This document shows, piece after piece, positions 55,178 to 63,865 of a stretch of 64,000 nt of DNA (the first letter of the stretch is position 1; each line of letters begins with the position of its first letter). A program made the position numbers and the translations under genes. Below the pieces are notes generated by a model. The model worked only from the letters and a program-made list of their open reading frames with translations. It was not told the origin of the DNA and ran no database searches. The stretch is from Rhizobium sp. Pop5 (GTDB lineage Bacteria; Pseudomonadota; Alphaproteobacteria; Rhizobiales; Rhizobiaceae): positions 806,001 through 870,000 of the forward strand of contig NZ_CP099402.1 in NCBI RefSeq assembly GCF_024721175.1. Reading direction: 5' to 3'.

Positions 55178-55729
55178 TCACCGTTCAAACCGCTGTAGCA
55201 TTTTTCTTAACTGCGCGTTTTGCAGCTTCAGCTTTCTGGCCAGCAGCCCCCTAAGCACTCTGATCTCGTCATCGAGGCTCATCTCGTTTGCAATGTGGAG
55301 AACCTGGCGATCGTTCGCTATCGCCACCGCTTCCTTGCCGCGGCTCCTTTGCTTGCGCGGTGCGACTTCGACAGTTCGCTTGATCCTTGGGGTATTATGT
55401 AGCGCGGTGATCTCGATACCAGTATCACCGGATAGAGCTGGATCAGCGGCCTCCGCGATTTTGGCGTCTTCGCGGTCGGCCTTATCGCGGCCACCGTTTT
55501 CGGTTTCGGAATGCACAGGTGCTGCGGAAATTGCAGCGGCTTTATCCTGACGAGGCAACTCCTCGCTTGCCGGTCGGCCAGCGGTATTCGGGCTCTCCTC
55601 GGCAGGCGGTTCAGTCTTACTCGCAATAGCTGAGGAGTCCGGCGTAACCTCGTTGGTCGAGCCCTCTTCTCTCTTTCGGTCGCGCCCCGGTGAGATCAGT
55701 CGGGCAAGAAATTTCCAGGGAGACGCCAT
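55178..55729 (-). CDS. SyrB-like protein with C-terminal leucine zipper
   Basis: A 183-residue, low-complexity, charged protein. The N-terminal 20 residues (PWKFLARLISPGRDR) are basic. The middle is acidic and disordered. The C-terminal 40 residues (MSLDDEIRVLRGLLARKLKLQNAQLRKMLQRF) resemble the coiled-coil end of SyrB (next gene). SyrB-like proteins are putative regulators in rhizobia. The two genes are tandem (124 bp apart), and this one is the more divergent. Confidence 0.7.
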   Translation of the reverse strand: MASPWKFLARLISPGRDRKREEGSTNEVTPDSSAIASKTEPPAEESPNTAGRPASEELPRQDKAAAISAAPVHSETENGGRDKADREDAKIAEAADPALSGDTGIEITALHNTPRIKRTVEVAPRKQRSRGKEAVAIANDRQVLHIANEMSLDDEIRVLRGLLARKLKLQNAQLRKMLQRFER

Positions 55730-55852
55730 CTATCCAACCTCGCGTTTTATCCCGCAAGCAGGCAGTGAGCCTTAATTCCGGCAACGGCATTCGCCGCCAA
55801 AATGAATGTCTCGATAGCAACGAAAAGCGGCCGGCGGTGACCGCTGCTTATA

Positions 55853-56260
55853 TCAATCGAGCTTGAGCCGTTTGCGCAGATCGGCATTTTCAGCGCGAAG
55901 TTTCTCAGCCAGAAGCTTGCGAAGTCGCTGATTTTCCTCTTCCAGCTGCAATAGATCCGCCATCTCATCGATCGCCGTCATCGGCGCGGTTGGGGCTGTC
56001 TGCACGGCCTTTGGAGCACGGCGCACAGGTGCACGTTTGGCGCTCGCCGCAGCTTCGATCACCTTTGTCTTGCGCCTTCTCCTCTTGCCACCACTGGCGC
56101 CGGCCAGAGCAGCTGCCGGCTCTGCCGCAGCGTCAGCTGACGGTGTCTGAAGTGCCACCGCTTTCTTGGCGCGGGGTTTGCGTTGTTTCTTCGGCGCAGT
56201 AGGCGTTTCAATAACGGTCGGCCCATCGGCCTTGGTTGTCGTATCAGTCTCGTCGGCCAT
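55853..56260 (-). CDS. syrB: SyrB-family putative regulator
   Basis: A 135-residue protein with the SyrB pattern: MADETDTT, an alanine/proline and lysine-rich middle (KKQRKPRAKKAV, GGKRRRRKTK) that may bind DNA, and a C-terminal coiled coil (AIDEMADLLQLEEENQRLRKLLAEKLRAENADLRKRL). In Sinorhizobium, syrB genes are annotated as symbiotic regulators. The ATG at 56260 follows AGGAG at 6 bp. The frame stays open upstream to an ATG near 56440, giving a possible 60-residue extension without a good ribosome site. Confidence 0.85.
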   Translation of the reverse strand: MADETDTTTKADGPTVIETPTAPKKQRKPRAKKAVALQTPSADAAAEPAAALAGASGGKRRRRKTKVIEAAASAKRAPVRRAPKAVQTAPTAPMTAIDEMADLLQLEEENQRLRKLLAEKLRAENADLRKRLKLD

Positions 56261-56989
56261 GCTCATCTCCTGTGTATCTGATGCAGTTGTCGACGGCCCG
56301 AGAGGCGGTGTCAACAACGGCTCGGCCTGATCTGGTGCCGGTAAAGACATATCGTTGCCGCGCTTGCCACCCTGAGAGCTACCCGACAGAAACGGCGTTG
56401 CCTCTTCCTCCAGGGCGCGAGCGACCGACTTTAGATCCATATTGCCCCAGATCGAGTTTGACCTGGGATCGAGTTTTCGCCTGCCGGTTTTGTACTCGAC
56501 GGCAAAACTGCGTTGCACTTTTTTCAATATATGAGGCCTTGGAGAATCCACGGGATGGTTTGATGATGTGCTGCTACATCCGGAATAACGATTGCCGGAC
56601 CACCAGTCTATATCCACCGACGATCCTCCGCACAATTCCGGTAGCAGGATTTGTAGTCAACCGAGTGCAGATAAGGCCGTGACGCTTAGGGCTGCGGTGT
56701 ATTGGTCTTGAAAGGATCAGAACCATCGACCCTATAATTCTTCATAAGCTAACACGCTGAAATTGTTCAGCGGCGGAAGTCGGCGTGTCTTCAGCGGAAC
56801 GGCTAATATGGGGCCGTGAGCGGAACGGCAGCTCCCGGTGCCCTTCACTCAGGAGCAGACGTTCAAATCGAAACGTGAGGTTTTCAAGTCCGGATTATGG
56901 CACGCAAGCACAGGCTCAATCGCCATCTGCCGATGTAAGGATTTCAGCTCTTGCATTGATCGAGTCACGTTTCCTCCAAATAGCTGCTT
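56261..56989. other. Upstream region of syrB-like gene and spacer to response regulator
   Basis: No clear gene was found between the syrB-like start and the response-regulator stop. An open frame continuous with syrB covers 56261-56440. A 30-bp repeat lies at 56704-56733. The rest has no supported feature. Confidence 0.4.
56704..56733 (+). repeat. 30-bp dispersed intergenic repeat, copy 2
   Basis: The core TCTTGAAAGGATCAGAAC is followed by CATCGACC. It shares 24 of 30 bases with copy 1 at 43900-43929. It lies between the syrB-like and response-regulator genes. Confidence 0.4.
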
Positions 56990-57613
56990 TCAGTCCTCCA
57001 GAATGCTGGCGATCCTCACCAAATCTGCAACTGACGATGCGTGCATTTTTCGCATCATGTGACCGCGGTGAAGCTTCACGGTGGCCTCAGCGAGCTGAAC
57101 CTCAGCCGCAATTTGCTTGTTCAGCTTCCCGGCGACAACCAAAGTCATAATCTGCCGCTCACGCTCGGTAAGTTTGGAATACCTTAGGCGAAATGCAGCC
57201 GTTTGATTTGCCTCTTCGCGTCGAGCGCTATCACTTGCCAAAGCGCGGTTTACGGCTTCGAGCAGGTCCTGCTCGCGTACTGGCTTGGTAAGGACATCGA
57301 TAGCTCCCGCTTTCATGGCGCGGACAGCCATCGCCACATCGACATGAGCGCTGATCAGCACCACTGACCTTGGGTGCCGGCTTTTTGCTAACGCCTCTTG
57401 AAACTCGAGGCCGCTTTGGCCCGGCAAGCGGATATCCAGAACAATGCAGCCCGCACGCTCAGGATCATCCGCTGCAAGGAACTCTGCCACCGAGCCATGC
57501 GTTCCCGCGACGAGTCCGACAGACTCGAACAATCCTCTCAAAGCGTCGCGGACGCTTTCGTCGTCATCAATAACAATAACTGTGGGTCGCCCCCTCTTGC
57601 GATCATCTATCAT
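56990..57613 (-). CDS. FixJ-type response regulator
   Basis: A 207-residue LuxR/FixJ-class regulator. The receiver domain has IDDDESVRDAL and the phospho-acceptor Asp60 in CIVLDIRLPGQSGLEF, and Lys in DVLTKPVREQ. A GerE-type HTH follows (LTERERQIMTLVVAGKLNKQIAAEVQLAEATVKLHRGHM). It would be phosphorylated by the upstream kinase and bind promoter DNA as a dimer. The ATG at 57613 overlaps the kinase stop by 11 bp, a sign of a strict pair. Confidence 0.95.
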   Translation of the reverse strand: MIDDRKRGRPTVIVIDDDESVRDALRGLFESVGLVAGTHGSVAEFLAADDPERAGCIVLDIRLPGQSGLEFQEALAKSRHPRSVVLISAHVDVAMAVRAMKAGAIDVLTKPVREQDLLEAVNRALASDSARREEANQTAAFRLRYSKLTERERQIMTLVVAGKLNKQIAAEVQLAEATVKLHRGHMMRKMHASSVADLVRIASILED

Positions 57614-59513
57614 AGACGACAGCGCCCTCCGCCATTGGCAAGGTGAACGTGAACAGGCCCCCGCCCCCGTTCTCCACCGCTGAAGCCCAAATGCGGCCAC
57701 CATGCGCTTCGACGATTGAACGGCATATCGACAAGCCCATTCCGATACCGTCGCCCTTCGTGCTGTAGAATGCTTCGAAAACCCTGTCCAACTCGTCGGG
57801 TGAAACACCGGGCCCCGTGTCCGAAACACTCACGCTCAAAATTTTCTGCTCGTCCCCTGCGCACCTGATGCCGATACGCCTTTCCCTTGGAGAAGCAGCC
57901 ATTGCTTCGGCGCTGTTCATGACCAGATTCAAAACGACCTGTTGCAACTGGGTTCGATCTCCAAAAACCTCAAGAGACCTTTCCGGGAGATCGAGATCGA
58001 TCTCGATCTCCCGGTGGCGGAGTTCCTCTCTCAAAAGGTCAAGAACATCACGCAAGGCGCTCTTCAAGTCGGTTTGCTCCATCCGGGCCGGTGACTTCTG
58101 AGCCATGGCTCTGATACTCGTGATAATGTCGCCGGCCCGATGACCATCCTTGACAATCCTCTCAGCAGCCAGCCGAGCCTGATCGATATCAGTATGTCCC
58201 GGTTGGAGCCAGCGCAGGCATGTGCCCGCGTTCGTGACGATTGCCATCAGCGGCTGATTAACCTCATGGGCAATCGAAACGGCGAGCTCACCAGCGGCTG
58301 TCATTCGCGTCACATGCGCCAGATCACTCTGGCTTTGTCGCAAGGACTCCTCAGCTCGCTTGCGATCCTCGATATCGACGACGACGCCGTACCATCGCAC
58401 GACATTTCCATCTGAATCCAGGAGGGGGCATTGTCGAAGGTTAAACCAGCGATATTCGCCATCGGCGCGTCTGATGCGGGCGTCTACCGGACGACTTATT
58501 TTTGAGGCAACGATATCGTCCCAAGCCATGCGCATCGGCTCGACATCATCAGGATGAAACATGCGATAGAAACCGAAGCCGACGATCTCTTCGAAAGGTA
58601 GACCGACATAATCGATCAAGTTTCGATTAAAATATTCAAGCCGACCATCCGAGGTGCAAGACCAAGCCATCGCAGGTATCGTGTTGATGATAAGGCTGAG
58701 CTTGTGTTCGCTTTCCCTGAGCGCGGCTTCGCTTTCTCGAAGAGCATTCTCTGCGGATTGCAAATCCTCGATGTCGATATTGCAGCCGAACCATCGCACA
58801 ACGCCGTTGGCATCAACCAGCTTGCGGCCTGAGAAATAGAACCAGCGGTAGTTGCCGTCTGCTCCGCGAATACGCCCCTTCAGAACCGTTTGGTCGGAAT
58901 GCTCAAGGTCTCTCTTCCAGATGTCGACCATGCCCGGAATATCGTCAGGATGATAAAGGTCCAGAAAACCCCACTCGAGGATCTGGTCGGCAGGACGGCC
59001 TGCATAATCCAACCAGCTTTGATTGACGAAATCGGCGCTGCCATCCGGTCGTGCCGACCATACGAGGACAGGCAGGGAATTGATGATGAGGCTGAGGTTC
59101 TCTTCGCTGGCTGCAAGTGCAGTCTTTGTCTCTTTCAATGCGTTTTCGGCCTGTTTGCGGTCCTCGATGTCGAGGACCACGCCATACCATCTCACGACAT
59201 TTCCTTCAGCATCGAGCCGTGGCTTTTGCCGAAGCGTGCACCAACGATATTGGCCGTCTGCGCGCCTGAGCCTCCCCTCAACCTCCCTCGCATTCTTCGA
59301 GGCCATGATCTTATGCCATTCCGAAGCGAGATGTGACGTGTCGTCGGGATGGAATATCCCATAAAACCTCTCTCCGGAGATTTCCTCAAGCGGCGCTCCG
59401 ATGAAGTCGAGAAAGTGCTGATTGGCGAAATCGAGCATGCCACCCGCTGTTGCCGACCACACCATTGCGGGGATCAGGTCGATAATGGGATCGGTTTCCG
59501 GCTCTATATCCAC
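57603..59513 (-). CDS. Three-PAS sensor histidine kinase (FixL-like, soluble)
   Basis: A 636-residue kinase without membrane segments. Three PAS-PAC units, at about residues 1-120, 135-255 and 260-395, share VWSATAGG/VWSARPDG/AWSCTSDG, an HPDD motif and VVRWYG/VVRWFG blocks, so they arose by duplication. HisKA has SIAHEVNQPLMAIVTNAG with the phospho-His; the ATPase has VVLNLVMNSAEAMA and GIGMGLSICRSIVEAHGG. FixL-type haem His was not identified. The GTG start follows GGAG. Confidence 0.93.
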   Translation of the reverse strand: MDIEPETDPIIDLIPAMVWSATAGGMLDFANQHFLDFIGAPLEEISGERFYGIFHPDDTSHLASEWHKIMASKNAREVEGRLRRADGQYRWCTLRQKPRLDAEGNVVRWYGVVLDIEDRKQAENALKETKTALAASEENLSLIINSLPVLVWSARPDGSADFVNQSWLDYAGRPADQILEWGFLDLYHPDDIPGMVDIWKRDLEHSDQTVLKGRIRGADGNYRWFYFSGRKLVDANGVVRWFGCNIDIEDLQSAENALRESEAALRESEHKLSLIINTIPAMAWSCTSDGRLEYFNRNLIDYVGLPFEEIVGFGFYRMFHPDDVEPMRMAWDDIVASKISRPVDARIRRADGEYRWFNLRQCPLLDSDGNVVRWYGVVVDIEDRKRAEESLRQSQSDLAHVTRMTAAGELAVSIAHEVNQPLMAIVTNAGTCLRWLQPGHTDIDQARLAAERIVKDGHRAGDIITSIRAMAQKSPARMEQTDLKSALRDVLDLLREELRHREIEIDLDLPERSLEVFGDRTQLQQVVLNLVMNSAEAMAASPRERRIGIRCAGDEQKILSVSVSDTGPGVSPDELDRVFEAFYSTKGDGIGMGLSICRSIVEAHGGRIWASAVENGGGGLFTFTLPMAEGAVVYDR

Positions 59514-59923
59514 AACACTCTCCGTGCAGAGCTTGAGACGGGACCCAAAAGGCCCGACTTTACTATCGTCCGCGGGAAATAATTAGGGGATTTCCGTACG
59601 TTACGTAAGGACAAATCGATATACCAAGGTCTATGCCTGCAATGCCTTCGTCTAGTTGCGCGTGACCTAGATCGCAATTGAGAGCGATTACAAACCCGCT
59701 TACTCCTAAACATCGAAGCCCTTGATGAACCGCGACGTCGGCTGGTCCACCGTTGCGTTCAAACAACATTTACGTGCATCGAAATTCCATGTTGCCGCAC
59801 CCCCCTGACCGGAGGCGACGGCCTGACATTGCCTATCGCGAGGGCTGAAGTGCGGTCTTAACGGCCAGACTCAGCCCCCTATTCGAAGCCACTTTGTTTC
59901 ATCTCGATTATTGGGAGACCATC
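59514..59923. other. Divergent promoter region, kinase and hydrolase cluster
   Basis: A 410-bp spacer between the divergent kinase and hydrolase genes. It contains the palindrome at 59594-59610 and short frames without support. Both promoters should lie here. Confidence 0.5.
59594..59610. promoter_or_regulatory. Candidate FixJ-class operator
   Basis: CCGTACGTTACGTAAGG is an inverted repeat, CCGTACG and CGTAAGG around TTA. It lies 81 bp upstream of the kinase start and 314 bp from the hydrolase start. The TACGTAAG part resembles motifs bound by FixJ-class regulators, so the adjacent response regulator is the obvious candidate. Binding is inferred. Confidence 0.45.
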
Positions 59924-60898
59924 ATGCGCAGTTTGATCATATGCCTGATGCTGGCGACCGCCAGCATAACCGCCGCAACAGTGGTATCAGCGGTTCCCGC
60001 ACAAGCCACAACGGAAGACCGCAAAGCTCCGGTTCCCATTCACTACCGGACCGCAAAGATCGACGGCCTCGATATCTTCTACCGGGAAGCCGGCCCAGCC
60101 GACGCTCCGGTCGTGTTGCTGCTCCATGGTTTTCCGACGTCCTCCCATATGTTCCGGAATCTGATCCCGCTTCTGGCAGACCGGTACCACGTCATCGCGC
60201 CGGACTATCCGGGTTACGGGCAAAGCGCCTCTCCCGATCGCAGCACGTATGCCTATACGTTTGCCGGAGCCGCCGACATCGTGGATAAACTGATGGCTCA
60301 TTTGGACGCCAAAAGCTACGCGATGTACGTCATGGATTACGGCGCGCCCGTCGGCTATCGTCTGGCGCTGAAACATCCGGAACGGGTCAGCGGTCTGATC
60401 ATCCAGAACGGCAACGCCTACGAGGAAGGGCTCAAGGAATTCTGGGACCCGATCAAGACCTACTGGTCCGACGGATCAGACAAGAGCCGCGAGGCGCTTT
60501 CCGGCCTCGTTACCCTTGAAACGACCAAATTCCAGTATACCGACGGCATGGAAGACGTGTCACGCATCAGCCCCGACAACTGGGTTCACGATCAGGCTCT
60601 CCTCGACCGTCCGGGCAACAAGGACATACAGCTCGATATGTTGTATGACTACCGCACCAACGTGCCGCTCTACCCTGACTTTCAAAGCTTCTTTCGCGAG
60701 CGCAAACCACCCACGCTGATCGTCTGGGGCAAGAACGATTATATCTTTCCCGAGGCCGGCGCTCATCCTTATCTCAAAGATCTTCCGGATGCCGAGGTCC
60801 ATATCCTGAACTCGGGTCACTTCCTGCTCGAAGAAAAGCTGGACGTCGCCGCTCCTCTTATCAACGATTTTCTTGATCGCAACATCGCAAAGAAATGA
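59924..60898 (+). CDS. Exported alpha/beta hydrolase with Asp nucleophile (epoxide hydrolase-like)
   Basis: A 324-residue exported hydrolase with a signal peptide (to about QATT). The core has VVLLLHGFPTSSHMFRNLIPLL for the oxyanion site and YVMDYGAPVGYRL, in which the nucleophile is Asp. This points to epoxide hydrolase or haloalkane dehalogenase chemistry rather than a serine esterase. The last part has TLIVWGKNDYIFPEAGAHPYLKD and LNSGHFLLEE with the triad Asp and His. The cytoplasmic paralogue is at 62107-62958. Confidence 0.9.
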   Translation: MRSLIICLMLATASITAATVVSAVPAQATTEDRKAPVPIHYRTAKIDGLDIFYREAGPADAPVVLLLHGFPTSSHMFRNLIPLLADRYHVIAPDYPGYGQSASPDRSTYAYTFAGAADIVDKLMAHLDAKSYAMYVMDYGAPVGYRLALKHPERVSGLIIQNGNAYEEGLKEFWDPIKTYWSDGSDKSREALSGLVTLETTKFQYTDGMEDVSRISPDNWVHDQALLDRPGNKDIQLDMLYDYRTNVPLYPDFQSFFRERKPPTLIVWGKNDYIFPEAGAHPYLKDLPDAEVHILNSGHFLLEEKLDVAAPLINDFLDRNIAKK

Positions 60899-60916
60899 CC
60901 ATCATGCATGGTCGCT

Positions 60917-60958
60917 GGCGGTGCGACCGAGGGTCCGCCAAACCATGGTCGCACCGCC
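60917..60958 (+). terminator. Stem-loop after first hydrolase gene
   Basis: A perfect 12-bp stem GGCGGTGCGACC / GGTCGCACCGCC with an 18-base loop, 19 bp after the stop at 60898. No U-run follows, so it more likely slows read-through or protects the transcript end. Confidence 0.65.
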
Positions 60959-60997
60959 GCATAGCGAGACAAATATTCCGGATTTTGGAGATCGCCG

Positions 60998-61624
60998 ATG
61001 CCGTACCATTTTTTGGAAGTTGCAATCACGCCGAATGTACGGCTGGCACAGGCCGAGATGGGGGCGGATCAGATCTGGCTGGGTGATCACCATCGCGAGT
61101 CCGATAGTTTCACCGAAAGCGAACTTGCCTTCATCTCGGCACGAGACAGCTTCTACATTGCATCCGTCTCGGAAACCGGCTGGCCTTATGTGCAGCACCG
61201 TGGCGGGCCGCAGGGCTTTTTGAAAGCCGTCGACCGGAAAACCCTGGCCTTCGCCGATTACAGGGGGAACCGCCAGTACATCAGCACCGGAAACTTTGCG
61301 GCAAACGACCGGGCCTGTCTCTTTTTGGTGGATTACCCACGGCGAGCGCGTCTCAAGATTTACATGCATGTCGAGAAGCTGACACTCGATTCCGACCCGG
61401 CTCTGACAGAGCTTGTTTTCGACGCCGGCTACCGGGCAAAGGCGGAGCGAATTTTCCGGCTTCGGCTGCAAGCGTTCGATTGGAACTGCCCTCAGCATAT
61501 CATACCTCGGTACACCGAGCTGGAAGTTGAGACAGCGGTAACGCCGTTACGTGAGCGCCTCGCGCAACTGGAAGCGAAGAATGCAGAACTGCGTGCTCGG
61601 CTGAAGGAACTTGGAGAGCAATGA
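60998..61624 (+). CDS. Pyridoxamine 5-phosphate oxidase-type flavin-binding protein
   Basis: A 208-residue protein with a PNPOx-like split barrel: [39 protein letters not shown] for the flavin-phosphate region and [25 protein letters not shown]. The last 35 residues ([28 protein letters not shown]) are a coiled coil, which suggests dimerisation or a partner. Members may be FMN- or F420-dependent reductases or general stress proteins. Its stop overlaps the next start by ATGA. Confidence 0.87.
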   Translation: MPYHFLEVAITPNVRLAQAEMGADQIWLGDHHRESDSFTESELAFISARDSFYIASVSETGWPYVQHRGGPQGFLKAVDRKTLAFADYRGNRQYISTGNFAANDRACLFLVDYPRRARLKIYMHVEKLTLDSDPALTELVFDAGYRAKAERIFRLRLQAFDWNCPQHIIPRYTELEVETAVTPLRERLAQLEAKNAELRARLKELGEQ

Positions 61625-62094
61625 TGGACACGACAAGACCGCCTCTGCCACCTTTTTCGATCGCCTCCGCAACGGAAAAGGTGCGGCTCGCCGAGGATGG
61701 CTGGAATAGCCGGAACCCCGAAAGGGTAGCGCTTGCTTATACCCCTGACAGCCAATGGCGCAACCGTTCCGAATTCATAACCGGCCGCGCAGCGATCGTC
61801 GGCTTTCTCACCCGGAAATGGCAACGCGAGCTCGAATACAGGCTGATCAAGGAGCTTTGGGCCTTTACCGACAACTGTATCGCGGTTCGCTTTGCCTATG
61901 AATGGCACGACGACAGCGGAAACTGGTTTCGGTCTTATGGCAACGAGAACTGGGAATTTGAGGCCGATGGCCTCATGCGAAAGCGTTTCGCCTCCATCAA
62001 CGACGCACCAATCCAGAGCCAGGATCGCCGGTTTCATTGGCCGCTCGGCCGGCGGCCGGACGACCACGCCGGTCTCAGCGATTTCGGCTTTTAA
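61621..62094 (+). CDS. DUF1348 / NTF2-like family protein
   Basis: A 157-residue protein of the NTF2 fold, DUF1348 type: [36 protein letters not shown] and [42 protein letters not shown]. Members are small ligand-binding or enzyme-like proteins with unknown substrates. Start at 61621 overlaps the preceding stop by 4 bp; an ATG three bases later has better spacing from GGAG. Confidence 0.9.
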   Translation: MMDTTRPPLPPFSIASATEKVRLAEDGWNSRNPERVALAYTPDSQWRNRSEFITGRAAIVGFLTRKWQRELEYRLIKELWAFTDNCIAVRFAYEWHDDSGNWFRSYGNENWEFEADGLMRKRFASINDAPIQSQDRRFHWPLGRRPDDHAGLSDFGF

Positions 62095-62106
62095 AGCGAG
62101 GACAAG

Positions 62107-62958
62107 ATGAGAAGCGCAACCTATCACTGTGTCGATATCGACGGTCACGAAATATTCTATCGCGAGGCGGGCGATCCGACGAAACCGACGCTGTTGCTAC
62201 TGCACGGGTTTCCGTCTTCAAGCCACATGTTTCGAGATCTCATTCCGCAGCTCGCCGATCGATTTCACCTTATCGCGCCCGACATACCAGGTTTCGGCCA
62301 ATCGGAAGCGCCCGCACGCGCGAACTTCTCCTACACTTTCGACAATCTCGCCCGCGTCATCCAGAGGTTTACCGAGGTCATGGGCATCGAACGGTTTGCC
62401 CTCTACGCTTTCGATATAGGAGCGCCCATCGGCTTCCGCGTTGCAATGATGTATCCGGAACGCATAACGGCCATCATTTCCCAGAATGGCAATGCCTACG
62501 AAGAAGGATTGAGCGACGTCTGGAACCCGATCAGGCGATACTGGTCCGAGCCGACGGACGCCAACCGAGACGCCCTGCGCGAGATCATGAAACCCGCCGC
62601 CATCCGCTGGCAGTACGAGCATGGCGTTTCGGATTTGTCGGACGTGTCACCCGATGGCTATTGGCTTGATGCTTTCTACATGGCGCGCCCGGATGCCGAA
62701 GAAATCCAGCTCGACGTTGCGCTCGATTACGCGAGCAACGTGGCGATGTATCCGAGGTTCCAGGCGTATTTTCGCCAGTACAAGCCAAGATTCCTGGCAA
62801 TCTGGGGCGACAAGGACCCGTTCTTTCTGCCCGCCGGCGCAGAAGCCTTCAAACGGGATCTCCCAAATGCCGAGGTTCGTTTCCTTGATACGGGCCATTT
62901 TGCCTTGGAAACGCATTCGTCTGCCACCGCCACCGCGATTGTAAATTTCCTGCACTAA
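62107..62958 (+). CDS. Alpha/beta hydrolase with Asp nucleophile (paralogue)
   Basis: A 283-residue cytoplasmic paralogue of the first hydrolase: LLLLHGFPSSSHMFRDLIPQL, IAPDIPGFGQSEAP, the nucleophile elbow YAFDIGAPIGFRV with Asp, ISQNGNAYEEGLSDVWNPI, and GDKDPFFLPAGAEAFKRD plus LDTGHFALE for the Asp-His pair. There is no signal peptide, unlike its paralogue, so the same chemistry may run in two compartments. It starts 12 bp after the DUF1348 gene. Confidence 0.9.
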   Translation: MRSATYHCVDIDGHEIFYREAGDPTKPTLLLLHGFPSSSHMFRDLIPQLADRFHLIAPDIPGFGQSEAPARANFSYTFDNLARVIQRFTEVMGIERFALYAFDIGAPIGFRVAMMYPERITAIISQNGNAYEEGLSDVWNPIRRYWSEPTDANRDALREIMKPAAIRWQYEHGVSDLSDVSPDGYWLDAFYMARPDAEEIQLDVALDYASNVAMYPRFQAYFRQYKPRFLAIWGDKDPFFLPAGAEAFKRDLPNAEVRFLDTGHFALETHSSATATAIVNFLH

Positions 62959-63047
62959 CTCCGCCCGCAGCTCCAGCCTCCTTGTCCCGTGGCCGGTCTG
63001 GCCGCGGTGATGTCTGTTTGGCTTCAAGATAGTTCAAGGACACCGCC

Positions 63048-63865
63048 ATGGAACGCCCGTCAGCATCGCGTCCCGCTGTGCCGGAAGAAGATGTCATCGA
63101 AGCGAAAGCATTTGTCGATCTGTTCATGATCGCATCCCAGACGCTCGTAGACCAGGCCCAGTTTTGCTGCATGCAATTGGGTGCAGGCTGCGCAATATCG
63201 CTGCCCAGTGCGCCCGCCATCGGTCTCAATCGTATCCTCGGCATTGCAGAACCCGATGACCTCGACGCCGCCTACGCGTGGATGAGCAAGAAGGCAGGCC
63301 GCCGCTACTTGCAAATAGACCCTGACGCCGTTCCTCCACGGACGCGCGATTGGATAAGGGAAAATAGTCTTTTCCCCGAGGGGAATGGCTGGGCAAAGCT
63401 ACGACGAGCGGCTCCTACCGTTCCACTTCCCCACGTTGGAGATATCACCACCGACAGGTCAATGTCGCCGAAGCCGAGCTTTTCGGATCAATGATGTGCG
63501 CCGGATTTAGCTTTCCAGCGAACCTGACGCCACTTTGGTCGGCAATCGTCGGCAAGGAAGGCTGGACCTCTTTCTTTGCCGAGCTGGAAGGAAAAGCGAT
63601 TGCGACCGGCGCGATGTATGCGTCAAATGGCTGGGCATGGCTTGGTGGTGGCGCAACGGTTCCCGAGTTTCGCAATCGCGGAGCGCAGAAGGCGCTCATC
63701 GCCGCGCGCCTGAACGAGGGTGCCATTCGGGGAGTTAAGTCATTTGTCGTCGAAACTGCGCAACCGACGGCAAACGACCCGAATATCTCTCACGCCAATC
63801 TCATCGCGACTGGTTTCGAACAGATTTACACAAGGATGAACTACCGGTTTTCGGATGCGTCATAA
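63048..63865 (+). pseudogene. GNAT acetyltransferase, split by a frameshift
   Basis: The N-terminal part (63048 to about 63430) reads VIEAKAFVDLFMIAS, GLNRILGIAEPDDLDAAYAWMSKKAGRRYLQIDPDAV, GNGWAKLRRAAP. The GNAT domain continues in another frame: RQVNVAEAELFGSMMCAGFSFP, AIVGKEGWTSFFAELEG, GWAWLGGGATVPEFRNRGAQKALIAARL with the acetyl-CoA loop. The shift falls at about 63420-63450. Without it the protein would be about 270 residues. Confidence 0.82.
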
